Shown: in pieces, positions 1 through 6,699 of the stretch
Layout: each line of letters opens with the position of its first letter
How positions within the stretch are numbered: position 1 is the stretch's first letter
Assembly: GCA_023389545.1 (NCBI GenBank)
Contig: JAEWEI010000250.1
Coordinates: 1-10,429, forward strand
Origin: Actinomycetes bacterium
Lineage (GTDB): Bacteria; Actinomycetota; Actinomycetes; Actinomycetales; Cellulomonadaceae
Direction: 5' to 3'
DNA length: 10,429 bases
Translations under genes and position numbers: made by a program
The notes under the pieces: generated by a model
Databases searched by the model: none
What the model saw: only the letters and a program-made list of their open reading frames with translations
What the model was told of the DNA's origin: nothing

Positions 1-1
1 C

Positions 2-355
2 TCCGAGGTCGGGAGCACCGGGCACCGGCTGTGGGCGCCCGCGGGCCAGGCCCTCGAACAGCTGCTGGCCGCCGCCGAGCGCGACGGGGTCGACATCGGC
101 ATCACCGACTCCTACCGGTCCTACGACGCCCAGGTGCGGGTCAAGGCGAAGCTCGGCTACCTCGCCGGGACGCCTGGCACGTCCACCCACGGCTGGGCTC
201 GCGCCCTCGACCTCGGCGGCGGCATCCAGACCTTCGGGTCGCCGCAGCACGAGTGGATGAAGGCGAACGCCGGTCGGTTCGGCTGGGTGCACCCCAGCTG
301 GGCGCAGATGGGCGGGAGCAAGCCTGAGGCCTGGCACTGGGAGTACGCCGGCTGA
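2..355 (+). CDS. D,D-carboxypeptidase, peptidase M15 (VanY-type), C-terminal part
   Basis: This is the C-terminal 117 residues of a gene whose 5' end lies outside the window; the frame is open from base 2 to the TGA at 353-355. M15B enzymes are zinc metallopeptidases that remove the terminal D-Ala from peptidoglycan stem peptides outside the membrane. The sequence shows the family landmarks in order. First is a substrate-region TDSYRSYDAQ. Next is a STHGWARALDL stretch, which gives the usual His and Asp zinc ligands seven residues apart. Last is a C-terminal EAWHWEY, with the third zinc ligand His and the catalytic Glu. The usual Gly inside the first motif (HGWG in many actinobacterial members) is Ala here, a mild change. 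No signal peptide can be judged because the N terminus is missing. The gene is closed by a strong terminator, so it is transcriptionally separate from the dms genes. Family assignment is firm; the exact physiological role is inferred. Confidence 0.9.
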   Translation, partial: SEVGSTGHRLWAPAGQALEQLLAAAERDGVDIGITDSYRSYDAQVRVKAKLGYLAGTPGTSTHGWARALDLGGGIQTFGSPQHEWMKANAGRFGWVHPSWAQMGGSKPEAWHWEYAG

Positions 356-370
356 CGGAGTGCCACAGGT

Positions 371-407
371 CAACGGCCCCTGCGATGGCAGATCGCAGGG
401 GCCGTTG
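371..407 (+). terminator. Perfect 16-bp terminator hairpin after the M15 peptidase gene
   Basis: CAACGGCCCCTGCGAT (371-386) is followed by a 5-nt loop (GGCAG) and the exact reverse complement (392-407). It starts 15 bases after the stop codon. Only a short T run (AGTTTT, 421-426) follows some way downstream, as is common for actinobacterial terminators. Because the hairpin is symmetric it could act on either strand. Confidence 0.85.
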
Positions 408-423
408 CCGTGCCCGTGCCAGT

Positions 424-492
424 TTTCGGGGCATTAGCGCAGACCCGCCTTGCGTATGTGCGCGCCGCATATCGCCATCGGCGCGCCCGAAA
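424..492. promoter_or_regulatory. Nested dyad symmetry in the dmsA leader
   Basis: GCGCGCC (460-466) and GGCGCGC (480-486) form an inverted repeat with a 13-nt spacer. An outer TTTCGGG (424-430) pairs with CCCGAAA (486-492), overlapping by one base. The region lies between the upstream terminator and dmsA, where the promoter must be. I see no convincing -35/-10 pair. It may be an operator or only GC-rich chance symmetry. Confidence 0.3.
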
Positions 493-539
493 CGGCCCAA
501 CTCCGACAGGACCATGGCCCCACGCCCCGCATCGAGTGC

Positions 540-566
540 CGGAGAGCATTGAGTCATCAATCTCCG
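540..566. promoter_or_regulatory. Two-part dyad upstream of dmsA, candidate operator or leader hairpin
   Basis: The core is ATTGA (548-552), a four-base spacer GTCA, and TCAAT (557-561). It is flanked by CGGAG (540-544) and its complement CTCCG (562-566); a three-base AGC bulge sits only on the left side. The core is AT-rich in an otherwise GC-rich leader and ends 43 bases before the dmsA start. It resembles a Crp/FNR-type site (TTGA, gap, TCAA) but the gap is 4, not 6, so it is not a canonical FNR box. Its position suits control of dmsABC by oxygen or substrate, which is inference. Confidence 0.4.
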
Positions 567-609
567 TGCCAATCGCGTACGTGAGAACTGCGCGAAAGGA
601 CGGCCCCCG

Positions 610-3075
610 ATGACAGATGTTGGGACGACAGCGACTCCCCCCACCACCGGGATGCCGCGCCGATCCTTCCTCAAGTGGTCGGGTGCGGCTGGCGGCGGCG
701 CGGCCCTCGTGGGCGCGGGAGCCTCGCTGGGCATCCTGCCCGGCGTCGGGCCGTCCAACGCGGCCACGCTCACGGCAGACGCGGCGGCTGGGGACAAGAC
801 CACCTGGTCGGCCTGCATCATCAACTGCGGCTCGCGGTGCCCACTGCGGTTCGACGTCAAGGACGGCACGATCGTCCGGGTCTCGCCCGACCCCACAGGC
901 GACAACGAGCTCTACACGCGGCAGATCCGCGCGTGTGTGCGCGGCCGCTCGATGCGCCAGCGCATCTACAACGCCGACCGGCTCAAGGCCCCCATGAAGC
1001 GGGTCGGCGAGCGTGGCTCGGGCGAGTTCGAGCAGATCTCCTGGGACGAGGCGTACGCGCTGTTCGCCGAGAAGCTCAAGGGCACGATCGAGAAGTACGG
1101 CAACGAGGCGATCTACAGCAACTACGGCTCGGGCACCTGGAACGGCCTGATGTCGACGAGCGGCGGCTGGGGCCGACTGCTCAACCTCATGGGCGGCAAC
1201 CTCGGGTACTACGGCAACTACTCCTACGGGCAGATCGGCACCTGCACGCGGTTCCACTACGGGAACCCGGACGAGCAGATCAGCAACAGCTTCGAAGACT
1301 CCGCCGCGAACTCCCGGCTCATCGTGCTCTGGGGCAACAACCCCATGGAGACCCGGATGAGCGGTGGCGGCGTGCTGTTCACGTCGCTGTGGGCCAAGAA
1401 GCAGGCCGGCGTGAAGTTCATCGTCGTCGACCCGCGACAGTCGGACTCGGTGGTGAACCTGGCCGATGAGTGGCTGGCGCCCCGGCCCGGGACCGACGCG
1501 GCGCTCGTCGCGGGCATGGCACACGCGATGATCAGCGCGAACCTCCACGACCAGGACTTCCTCGACACCTACTGCCAGGGCTTCGACGAGGCGCACATGC
1601 CGGAGGGCGTCCCCTCCGGCAACTCCTATCGCTCGTACGTGATGGGCGAGGGCCCCGACGGGATCGAGAAGACCCCCGAGTGGGCGGCCGACGTCACCGG
1701 CGTCCCGGCCGACCAGATCGTCCGCGTCGCGCGTGAGATCGCCCTCGCCAAGCCCGCCAACATCACGCAGGGCTGGGGGCCGCAGCGGCACGCCAACGGC
1801 GAGAACCAGGCCCGCGCGATCTACACCCTCGCGGCGCTGACCGGGAACATCGGCATCCCCGGTGGCGGCACGGGTGGCCGCGAGGGCTACTACTGGCCCG
1901 CGTCGATGTGGTTCCCGGACGGCTCGAACCCGGTCGAGACCAAGATCTCCATGTTCGGCTGGACCGACGCGATCGAGCGCGGCCCCGAGCTCACCCGGCT
2001 CAAGGACGGGGTCCGCGGCAAGGACAAGCTCGACGTCGGCATCAAGTTCCTGCTGCAGTACGCGGGCAACATGCTGGCCAGCCAGCACGCGGACATCAAC
2101 CGCACGCGCAAGATCCTCAAGGACGAGTCGCTGTGCGAGTTCATCGTGGTCGTGGACAACCAGATGACGGCCTCGGCCAAGATGGCCGACCTGATCCTGC
2201 CCGACACCACCACAGCCGAGCGGTGGGACATGGCGCCCAGCGAGTACACCGGCGACGTCGCCTACCTGATCATGTGCGAGAAGTCGATCGAGCCGCTGTT
2301 CGACTCGAAGCCGTCCTACGAGATCTGCACCGGGATCGCCAAGGCCCTGGGCATCGAGCAGGAGTTCACCGAGGGCCGCACCGCCGAGGAGTGGGTCCGG
2401 TGGATGCACGAGGAGACGCGCAAGGACCGTCCTGACTTCCCGACGTTCGAGGAGCTGCAGGAGCAGGGCGTGTACCGGTACACGAACCCTGACGGCCCCA
2501 CCGTCCCGCTCAAGGAGTTCCGCGAGGACCCGGTCGCCAACCCCCTCGACACCCCGTCCGGGAAGATCGAGATCTTCTCCTCCGAGCTGTGGGAGATGAC
2601 CTCGACCTGGGAGTTCCCCAACGCGGAGCCGGGCGACAAGCTCACGGCCCTTCCGGAGCACGTCGACACGTGGGAAGGCGCTATCGAGGCGCGCACCAAC
2701 GCCAAGTACCCGCTGCAGGTCATCGGGCACCACTACAAGTCCCGGACGCACTCGACCTACGGCAACGTGCCGTGGCTGAAGGAGGCTCACCCGCAGAAGG
2801 TGTGGATGAACCCCGTCGACGCCCAGGAGCGCGGCATCGAGAACGACGACCTGGTCGAGATCTTCAACGACCGCGGCCGGATCCGCATCCCCGCGAAGGT
2901 GACGGCCCGGATCATGCCGGGCGTGCTCTCGGTGCCCCAGGGCGCCTGGTTCAACCCGGACAAGGACGGCGTCGACACCGGAGGCGCGGTGAATGTGCTG
3001 ACGCGGATCCATCCCACCCCGTTGTCCAAGGGGAATGCGCAGCACACAGCTCTTGTCCAGGTCGAGAAGGCGTAA
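610..3075 (+). CDS. dmsA: Tat-exported molybdopterin oxidoreductase, DMSO reductase catalytic subunit DmsA
   Basis: Predicted catalytic subunit, 821 aa, close to the ~814 of E. coli DmsA precursor. It should reduce dimethyl sulfoxide or related S-/N-oxides at a Mo-bis(MGD) centre on the outer face of the membrane. Residues 16-25 give a textbook twin-arginine signal, PRRSFLKWSG, followed by a Gly/Ala-rich hydrophobic stretch with a likely cleavage near SNAA (49-52). The FS0 [4Fe-4S] cysteines are C69, C73, C77 and C109 (CIINCGSRC, then CVRGRS). YGNYSYGQ (201-208) aligns with the E. coli YGDYSSAQ region, making S205 the predicted Mo ligand, a mark of the DmsA/YnfE type rather than Nar or formate enzymes. 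NNPMETRMSGGG and the late PSGKIEIFS pterin-binding region are also typical. The start is set by AAAGGA (595-600), 9 nt upstream. First gene of dmsABC. Family is certain; natural substrate (DMSO, TMAO, another oxide, or selenate) cannot be read from sequence. Confidence 0.95.
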   Translation: MTDVGTTATPPTTGMPRRSFLKWSGAAGGGAALVGAGASLGILPGVGPSNAATLTADAAAGDKTTWSACIINCGSRCPLRFDVKDGTIVRVSPDPTGDNELYTRQIRACVRGRSMRQRIYNADRLKAPMKRVGERGSGEFEQISWDEAYALFAEKLKGTIEKYGNEAIYSNYGSGTWNGLMSTSGGWGRLLNLMGGNLGYYGNYSYGQIGTCTRFHYGNPDEQISNSFEDSAANSRLIVLWGNNPMETRMSGGGVLFTSLWAKKQAGVKFIVVDPRQSDSVVNLADEWLAPRPGTDAALVAGMAHAMISANLHDQDFLDTYCQGFDEAHMPEGVPSGNSYRSYVMGEGPDGIEKTPEWAADVTGVPADQIVRVAREIALAKPANITQGWGPQRHANGENQARAIYTLAALTGNIGIPGGGTGGREGYYWPASMWFPDGSNPVETKISMFGWTDAIERGPELTRLKDGVRGKDKLDVGIKFLLQYAGNMLASQHADINRTRKILKDESLCEFIVVVDNQMTASAKMADLILPDTTTAERWDMAPSEYTGDVAYLIMCEKSIEPLFDSKPSYEICTGIAKALGIEQEFTEGRTAEEWVRWMHEETRKDRPDFPTFEELQEQGVYRYTNPDGPTVPLKEFREDPVANPLDTPSGKIEIFSSELWEMTSTWEFPNAEPGDKLTALPEHVDTWEGAIEARTNAKYPLQVIGHHYKSRTHSTYGNVPWLKEAHPQKVWMNPVDAQERGIENDDLVEIFNDRGRIRIPAKVTARIMPGVLSVPQGAWFNPDKDGVDTGGAVNVLTRIHPTPLSKGNAQHTALVQVEKA

Positions 3076-3089
3076 GGGGGTAGGCGACC

Positions 3090-3707
3090 ATGGCTGCTGA
3101 GCTTGGTTTCCACTTTGATCAGACGTTGTGCAACGGGTGTAAGGCCTGTTCTGTGGCGTGCAAGGACAAGCACGATCTGCCGGTGGGGGTGACGTGGCGG
3201 CGAGTCGCCGAGTATTCGGGCGGCACGTGGCAGCGCGACGGCAACACGGTGGTGCCGAATGTGTTCTCGTATTACACGTCGATCGCGTGCAACCACTGTG
3301 AGGACCCGATCTGTGTGCGGGTGTGCCCCACGACGGCGATGAGCCAGGGGCCCGACGGCGTGGTCACCGTCGACCAGGACAAGTGCGTGGGATGCCGGTA
3401 CTGCGAGTGGGCGTGCCCGTACTCGGCTCCGCAGTTCGACGCGGAGGCCGGGCACATGTCCAAGTGCGACCTGTGCGCGGATTACCGGGCTGAGGGCAAG
3501 GACCCGGCGTGTGTGGCGGCGTGCCCGTCGCGGGCGTTGAGCTACGGGCCGGTGGAGGAACTGCGTGCCGAGCATGGCGACCTGGCCGGCATCGAGCCGT
3601 TGCCGGACCCGTCGATCACGCGTCCGCGTCTGGTGATCACCCCCCACCGTGACGCCCAGCCCAGTGGCTCCGGCATGGGTGCCGTGGCCAACCCCGAGGA
3701 GCTGTGA
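3090..3707 (+). CDS. dmsB: DMSO reductase iron-sulfur subunit DmsB (four [4Fe-4S] ferredoxin)
   Basis: Electron-transfer subunit, 205 aa as in E. coli, that would carry electrons from the membrane anchor to DmsA. It has sixteen cysteines in four blocks: CNGCKACSVAC near residue 14, CNHCEDPICVRVC, CVGCRYCEWACPYSAPQ, and CDLC with a later CVAAC. This is exactly the arrangement for four cubane clusters in the DmsB/NrfC/PsrB family. It has no signal peptide of its own, as expected for a subunit carried through Tat with DmsA. The gene starts 14 bases after the dmsA stop behind AAGGGGG (3074-3080). Codon choice differs from dmsA: valine is overwhelmingly GTG here while dmsA prefers GTC, and TGT/NNG codons are commoner. 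Confidence 0.95.
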   Translation: MAAELGFHFDQTLCNGCKACSVACKDKHDLPVGVTWRRVAEYSGGTWQRDGNTVVPNVFSYYTSIACNHCEDPICVRVCPTTAMSQGPDGVVTVDQDKCVGCRYCEWACPYSAPQFDAEAGHMSKCDLCADYRAEGKDPACVAACPSRALSYGPVEELRAEHGDLAGIEPLPDPSITRPRLVITPHRDAQPSGSGMGAVANPEEL

Positions 3708-3710
3708 CTC

Positions 3711-4637
3711 ATGCACACTGCTGAGCTTCCGATGATCGTGTTCACGGTGGCCGCCCAGATGAGCGTGGGCGCGTTCGTGGTGCTGGGGATCGTGCAGGTC
3801 GTGGCCGGTCGCCGGTTCGCGCGTGACGCGGTGGACAGGATGACCGACACCGCGTTGTACGCGATCGGGCCGGTGATGGTGCTGGGGTTGATCGCCTCGA
3901 TGTTCCACATGGGCGATCCGATGCACTCGCTGAACGTGATCCGGCATTTCGGCTCGTCGTGGTTGAGCCGGGAGATCGTGTTCGGGGTCGGGTTCGCCGG
4001 GCTGGGGTTCCTGTTCGCCCTCGCGCAGTGGTTCAAGTGGGGCAGTGCCCGTTTGCGTCAGGCCCTGGCGGGCGTGACGGCTGTGGTGGGCCTGTGCCTG
4101 GTGTTCGTGATGAGCATGATCTATTACACGCTTGAGACGGTTCCGGCGTGGCACACGTGGGCGACGCCCGCGCAGTTCTTCGCGACGACGTTCTTGCTGG
4201 GGTCGCTCGCGGTCGGGGCGGCGTTCATGGGCGCGATCATGTGGCGCCGGCGCTCGGCTGGCGCGGGCGAGCTCGATGAGTCCGCGCGGGCCCTGCTGAC
4301 GGGCTCGCTCAAGGGCGTGGGGTTGGGCGCGGTCGCGATGCTCGGAGTCGAGTTCGTGATCATCCCGCTGCACATCTCGAACCTGTCGGCTGCCGGTGGG
4401 GTCGCGGCGGAGTCGGCCGCGGTGTTCTCCGGCGTGTGGTTCGTGGCGCGCCTGGTGCTGGTGTTCGCCGGCGCGGGCCTGCTGGGCGTGTTCCTGTACC
4501 GGTACGCGTCGACGGCCAAGGACGCGGGGGTCCGGGTCCTCGCGGTGGTCGCGACCAGCGCGTTCGTCCTGGTGCTCGCAGGCGAGGTCATCGGCCGCGC
4601 GCAGTTCTACGAGCAGATGCTCCGCGTCGGCATGTGA
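3711..4637 (+). CDS. dmsC: DMSO reductase membrane anchor DmsC, menaquinol-oxidising
   Basis: Integral membrane subunit, 308 aa (E. coli 287), that would anchor DmsAB and oxidise menaquinol. Eight hydrophobic helices are visible, roughly at residues 9-31, 47-65, 89-108, 117-140, 153-176, 199-224, 236-262 and 272-292. This matches the family topology. The N terminus (LPMIVFTVAAQMSVGAFVVL) is typical. In the loop after helix 2, H66 (FHMGDP) and E88 (LSREIV) line up in place and spacing with H65 and E87 of E. coli DmsC, residues tied to quinol binding. The start follows the dmsB stop by 3 bases, with GAGGAG (3696-3701) 9 nt upstream, so translation is closely linked. Codon style matches dmsB. 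A strong terminator follows. Confidence 0.93.
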   Translation: MHTAELPMIVFTVAAQMSVGAFVVLGIVQVVAGRRFARDAVDRMTDTALYAIGPVMVLGLIASMFHMGDPMHSLNVIRHFGSSWLSREIVFGVGFAGLGFLFALAQWFKWGSARLRQALAGVTAVVGLCLVFVMSMIYYTLETVPAWHTWATPAQFFATTFLLGSLAVGAAFMGAIMWRRRSAGAGELDESARALLTGSLKGVGLGAVAMLGVEFVIIPLHISNLSAAGGVAAESAAVFSGVWFVARLVLVFAGAGLLGVFLYRYASTAKDAGVRVLAVVATSAFVLVLAGEVIGRAQFYEQMLRVGM

Positions 4638-4642
4638 CACCC

Positions 4643-4661
4643 CGCCATCCCCACGATGGCG
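4643..4661 (+). terminator. Small hairpin just after dmsC
   Basis: CGCCATC (4643-4649), a 5-nt loop, then GATGGCG (4655-4661). This 7-bp stem lies between the dmsC stop and the main terminator. It may stabilise the dmsABC mRNA 3' end or act in tandem with the larger hairpin. Confidence 0.4.
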
Positions 4662-4666
4662 ACCAC

Positions 4667-4706
4667 GACGAAGGGCCCGCACCCACCAGGGTGCGGGCCC
4701 TTCGTC
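4667..4706 (+). terminator. Strong 18-bp terminator of dmsABC
   Basis: GACGAAGGGCCCGCACCC (4667-4684), a 4-nt loop ACCA, then the exact complement (4689-4706). The following CTGTTGG has few T residues, usual for actinobacteria. It separates dmsABC from the chaperone/Fe-S pair and implies those need their own promoter or read-through. The rest of the gap (4707-4871) shows no other clear element; no promoter could be picked. Confidence 0.88.
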
Positions 4707-4871
4707 CTGTTGGACCGCGCCGTGGGGCCGTGCGCGCGCCTCCGCGCAGGCCTCGGACCCGCCCGACGGGGACGGATGCGAGCGGCGCTGGGGCGAAGGG
4801 CCCACGTCCACAGAACCCCGGTCGGACACCATGGGGGTGGCGTCAGGACGGGCCCCACAGAGCCGCCTGCC

Positions 4872-4877
4872 AGGAGG
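4872..4877 (+). promoter_or_regulatory. Ribosome binding site fixing the start of the TorD-like gene
   Basis: A full AGGAGG sits 10 nt before ATG 4888. The reading frame is open much further upstream (to about 4396, through dmsC in another frame and the terminator), so this site decides the true start. Confidence 0.85.
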
Positions 4878-4887
4878 AGACATCGCG

Positions 4888-5610
4888 ATGACCACGGACC
4901 AGACCATCCAGCACGGCGTGGAGGACATCGACGACGACGGAGCCGTGGGCACACTGCTCCTCGACCGCGAGCGGCTCGGCGAGACCCTCGACCGCTTCGC
5001 TGCGGCCTTCACCGCGCTGTCCGGCCTGCTCGCCGTGGCCCCCGACGCCGAGCTCGTCACGCGGATGCGCGACGCCGAGCTCCTCGCCGACTGGCCATTG
5101 CCCGACGAGGGTGACACCCACGAAGGCCTGGGCCTGCTGCGCGCGTCCGCGCACGCCGAGGAGTCAGTCGAGGTCATCCGCCGCGACTACAACCGCCTCT
5201 TCTTCGGGCCCGAGCCGATGATCGCGCCACCGTACGAGTCCGTGCACAGGTCGCAGGATCGCCTGGTCTTCGAGCGGGAGACCCTGCAGGTGCGGGCCGC
5301 CTACGCGGAGTTCGCGCTCGCCGCCCCTCGGCTGAACAAGGAGCCCGACGACCACATCGCGCTTGAGCTGAGCTTCCTGTCGACGCTGTGCGTTCGGGCC
5401 ATGGACCTCCTCGACGCGGATGACGACGCCTCCGCCGCGCGGCATCTGGCGGGCGTGCGCGACTTCCTCGCCCAGCACCTGCTCGTGTGGGGTCCCACCT
5501 GCTTCGACCAGGCCGCGGCCGGCGCGACGACGTCGTTCTACCAGGGCGTCGCCCGACTGGGTCGGGGGACCCTCGCCGCCGCGCGGACGGCGTTCCTGCT
5601 GGTCCCATGA
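4888..5610 (+). CDS. TorD/DmsD-family molybdoenzyme maturation chaperone
   Basis: 240-residue, mostly helical, soluble protein of the TorD/DmsD/NarJ family (Nitrate_red_del). These chaperones bind the Tat signal of a molybdoenzyme, hold the apoprotein for cofactor insertion, and release it for export; the client here is presumably DmsA. Visible signatures are DYNRLFFGPEP (100-110) leading to PPYESVH (114-120), then DHIALELSFL (155-164), and a C-terminal FLAQHLLVWGPTCFDQ (193-208). These match the canonical DmsD-like motifs. The N-terminal ~25 residues are acidic (EDIDDDG) and probably disordered. The start is chosen from the strong AGGAGG; an upstream extension would cross the dmsC terminator. 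Its stop overlaps the next start (ATGA at 5607-5610). dmsD would be the natural symbol by context, but a second family member nearby makes the symbol uncertain. Confidence 0.88.
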   Translation: MTTDQTIQHGVEDIDDDGAVGTLLLDRERLGETLDRFAAAFTALSGLLAVAPDAELVTRMRDAELLADWPLPDEGDTHEGLGLLRASAHAEESVEVIRRDYNRLFFGPEPMIAPPYESVHRSQDRLVFERETLQVRAAYAEFALAAPRLNKEPDDHIALELSFLSTLCVRAMDLLDADDDASAARHLAGVRDFLAQHLLVWGPTCFDQAAAGATTSFYQGVARLGRGTLAAARTAFLLVP

Positions 5611-6668
5611 CGACCAGCCCGCTCCACGCACTCCAGGTCTGGCTCCGCCACGAGCCAGAGGAGCCAGACCTGGAACTGGTGTGCGCCGAGCACGTTGACC
5701 CGTCCCGCGGGGACCGGTCGCGAACCGTGGTGCGCCTGACGGTGTGCGCGCGCCACCTGCCCGCGCATGAGCTCGCCGAGCTGCTGCTTGTCGGGGCCCG
5801 CACGGTGACCGTGCGCATCGACGGGTGCGCCGACCCGGACGCGTCCGCACGGAACGTCGAGGCTGTCACGCGCGTGCTGCAGGCGGCGGGCGTCGACCGC
5901 ATGCGGATCGAGGGTGATGGGCCGCACGTGGGTCCCTCGGGCGCGGTGGACGCGAAGGGCCGGGGCGAGCGAGGACGAGGCGGTCGTCGTCGCCCTGTGC
6001 TCGACGGCGCCCACCTGCCGGTGCCGCGTCGCCGGCTGCTGGGGCTGGGCGTCGACGTGTCCCGGCCGCTTCCCGACATGGACGCGACGCCACAGGCTCG
6101 GCTGACTGCCGCCGTGCGCGCCCTCGCGGCGCCCTGCGCCCTCGCCGCACTCGACGGCCCCGCGGGCGCCGTGCCCGCGAGCCCTGTGCCCGCGAGCACT
6201 GTGCCGTCCAGCGCAGCGCAGCCCCAGAGCCCGGTTGCCCCGCAGCCCGTCGGCGGAGGCCTCGAGGACGTCGACAGCCCTGCCGTGATGCTGTCCGCGC
6301 CGGGCTGCACCGCCTGCGGGGTGTGCGTTCAGGCGTGCCCGACACAGGCCCTCGCCCTGCAGCACAACGGTGGCGGGGCAGTGGCGATCAGCACACTGCT
6401 CCAGAGCCCCGCCGCGTGCGACGGCTGTCGGCGATGCGTCGAGTTGTGCCCGGCGGGCGTGCTGCGCGTCGCGGGGCAGTGGCACTGGTCCGACCTGCTC
6501 ACGGACTCCGCGCGCGGTGTCGCCACGGTCAGCACCGCGACGTGCACCCGGTGCGGCACGAAGTTCCCCACCACAAGTGGTGAGCGCTGGTGTGCGGTGT
6601 GCAGTTACCGCCGGAAGAACCCGTTCGGCTCGACGCTGCCTCCGGGCATGGCCATCCCCGCGCGCTGA
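5607..6668 (+). CDS. Multidomain Fe-S protein: MvhD-like region, two [4Fe-4S] motifs, zinc-ribbon-like C terminus
   Basis: 353 aa, starting at the ATG that overlaps the chaperone stop; there is no good Shine-Dalgarno, so translation is probably coupled. Residues ~20-105 (LELVCAEH, VVRLTVCARHLPAHELAELLLVGARTV, GCADPDAS, VTRVLQAAG) resemble the MvhD/hydrogenase delta-subunit fold in order and spacing. However, only C26, C47 and C74 remain of its usual cysteines. An Arg-rich stretch (118-144) and a Pro/Ala/Ser linker (183-220) follow. A bacterial 2[4Fe-4S] ferredoxin domain comes next: C234, C237, C240, C244 and C271, C274, C277, C281. Last are two CxxC pairs (C313/C316, C329/C332), a rubredoxin/zinc-ribbon-like module, before a short basic tail. 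No signal peptide, so cytoplasmic. It could be an electron donor, a redox sensor, or a helper in DmsA maturation. The MvhD relation is from pattern recognition, and the function is unknown. Confidence 0.82.
   Translation: MTTSPLHALQVWLRHEPEEPDLELVCAEHVDPSRGDRSRTVVRLTVCARHLPAHELAELLLVGARTVTVRIDGCADPDASARNVEAVTRVLQAAGVDRMRIEGDGPHVGPSGAVDAKGRGERGRGGRRRPVLDGAHLPVPRRRLLGLGVDVSRPLPDMDATPQARLTAAVRALAAPCALAALDGPAGAVPASPVPASTVPSSAAQPQSPVAPQPVGGGLEDVDSPAVMLSAPGCTACGVCVQACPTQALALQHNGGGAVAISTLLQSPAACDGCRRCVELCPAGVLRVAGQWHWSDLLTDSARGVATVSTATCTRCGTKFPTTSGERWCAVCSYRRKNPFGSTLPPGMAIPAR
5632..5674 (+). promoter_or_regulatory. Perfect 15-bp inverted repeat with an alternative short hairpin, inside the Fe-S gene
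   Basis: TCCAGGTCTGGCTCC (5632-5646) and its exact complement (5660-5674) are separated by 13 nt, only 25 nt after the start codon. The spacer holds a second copy of GAGCCAGA (5652-5659; the other is 5661-5668). So TCTGGCTC (5638-5645) can pair either within a tight 6-nt-loop hairpin or within the long stem. In RNA these are mutually exclusive. It encodes WLRHEPEEPDLEL in the protein and may control expression of this gene relative to the chaperone. Confidence 0.6.
6171..6205 (+). repeat. 15-bp tandem repeat, about 2.3 copies, in the linker of the Fe-S protein
   Basis: GTGCCCGCGAGCCCT (6171-6185) and GTGCCCGCGAGCACT (6186-6200) differ at one base, followed by a partial GTGCC. They encode the pentapeptides VPASP and VPAST and then VPSS, part of a flexible Pro/Ala/Ser linker between the N-terminal and ferredoxin domains. 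In-frame copy changes would alter linker length without a frameshift. Confidence 0.75.
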
Positions 6669-6699
6669 CGCCCGGGCGGCGCGCCAGCCGGCATCGCGG

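Noticed and set aside
549..560. Canonical FNR box upstream of dmsA
   Set aside because: TTGA and TCAA are separated by 4 bases, not 6, so it is kept only as an unassigned dyad.
410..613. Small plus-strand open frame in the dmsA leader
   Set aside because: No ribosome site, no recognisable motif, composition of non-coding GC-rich leader, and it starts next to the upstream terminator.
370..3045. Very long minus-strand open frame antisense to dmsA
   Set aside because: It mirrors the codon bias of dmsA, reads as low-complexity Arg/Val/Leu/Asp-rich protein with no motif, and runs through the terminator hairpin.
4396..4887. N-terminal extension of the TorD-like gene
   Set aside because: The open frame continues upstream, but it would run through the end of dmsC and the 18-bp terminator, translates as Arg/Ser-rich nonsense, and the AGGAGG before 4888 marks the true start.
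2787..5177. Long minus-strand open frame antisense to dmsB, dmsC and the chaperone gene
   Set aside because: Low-complexity His/Arg-rich translation, no recognisable domain, opposite to three well-supported genes.
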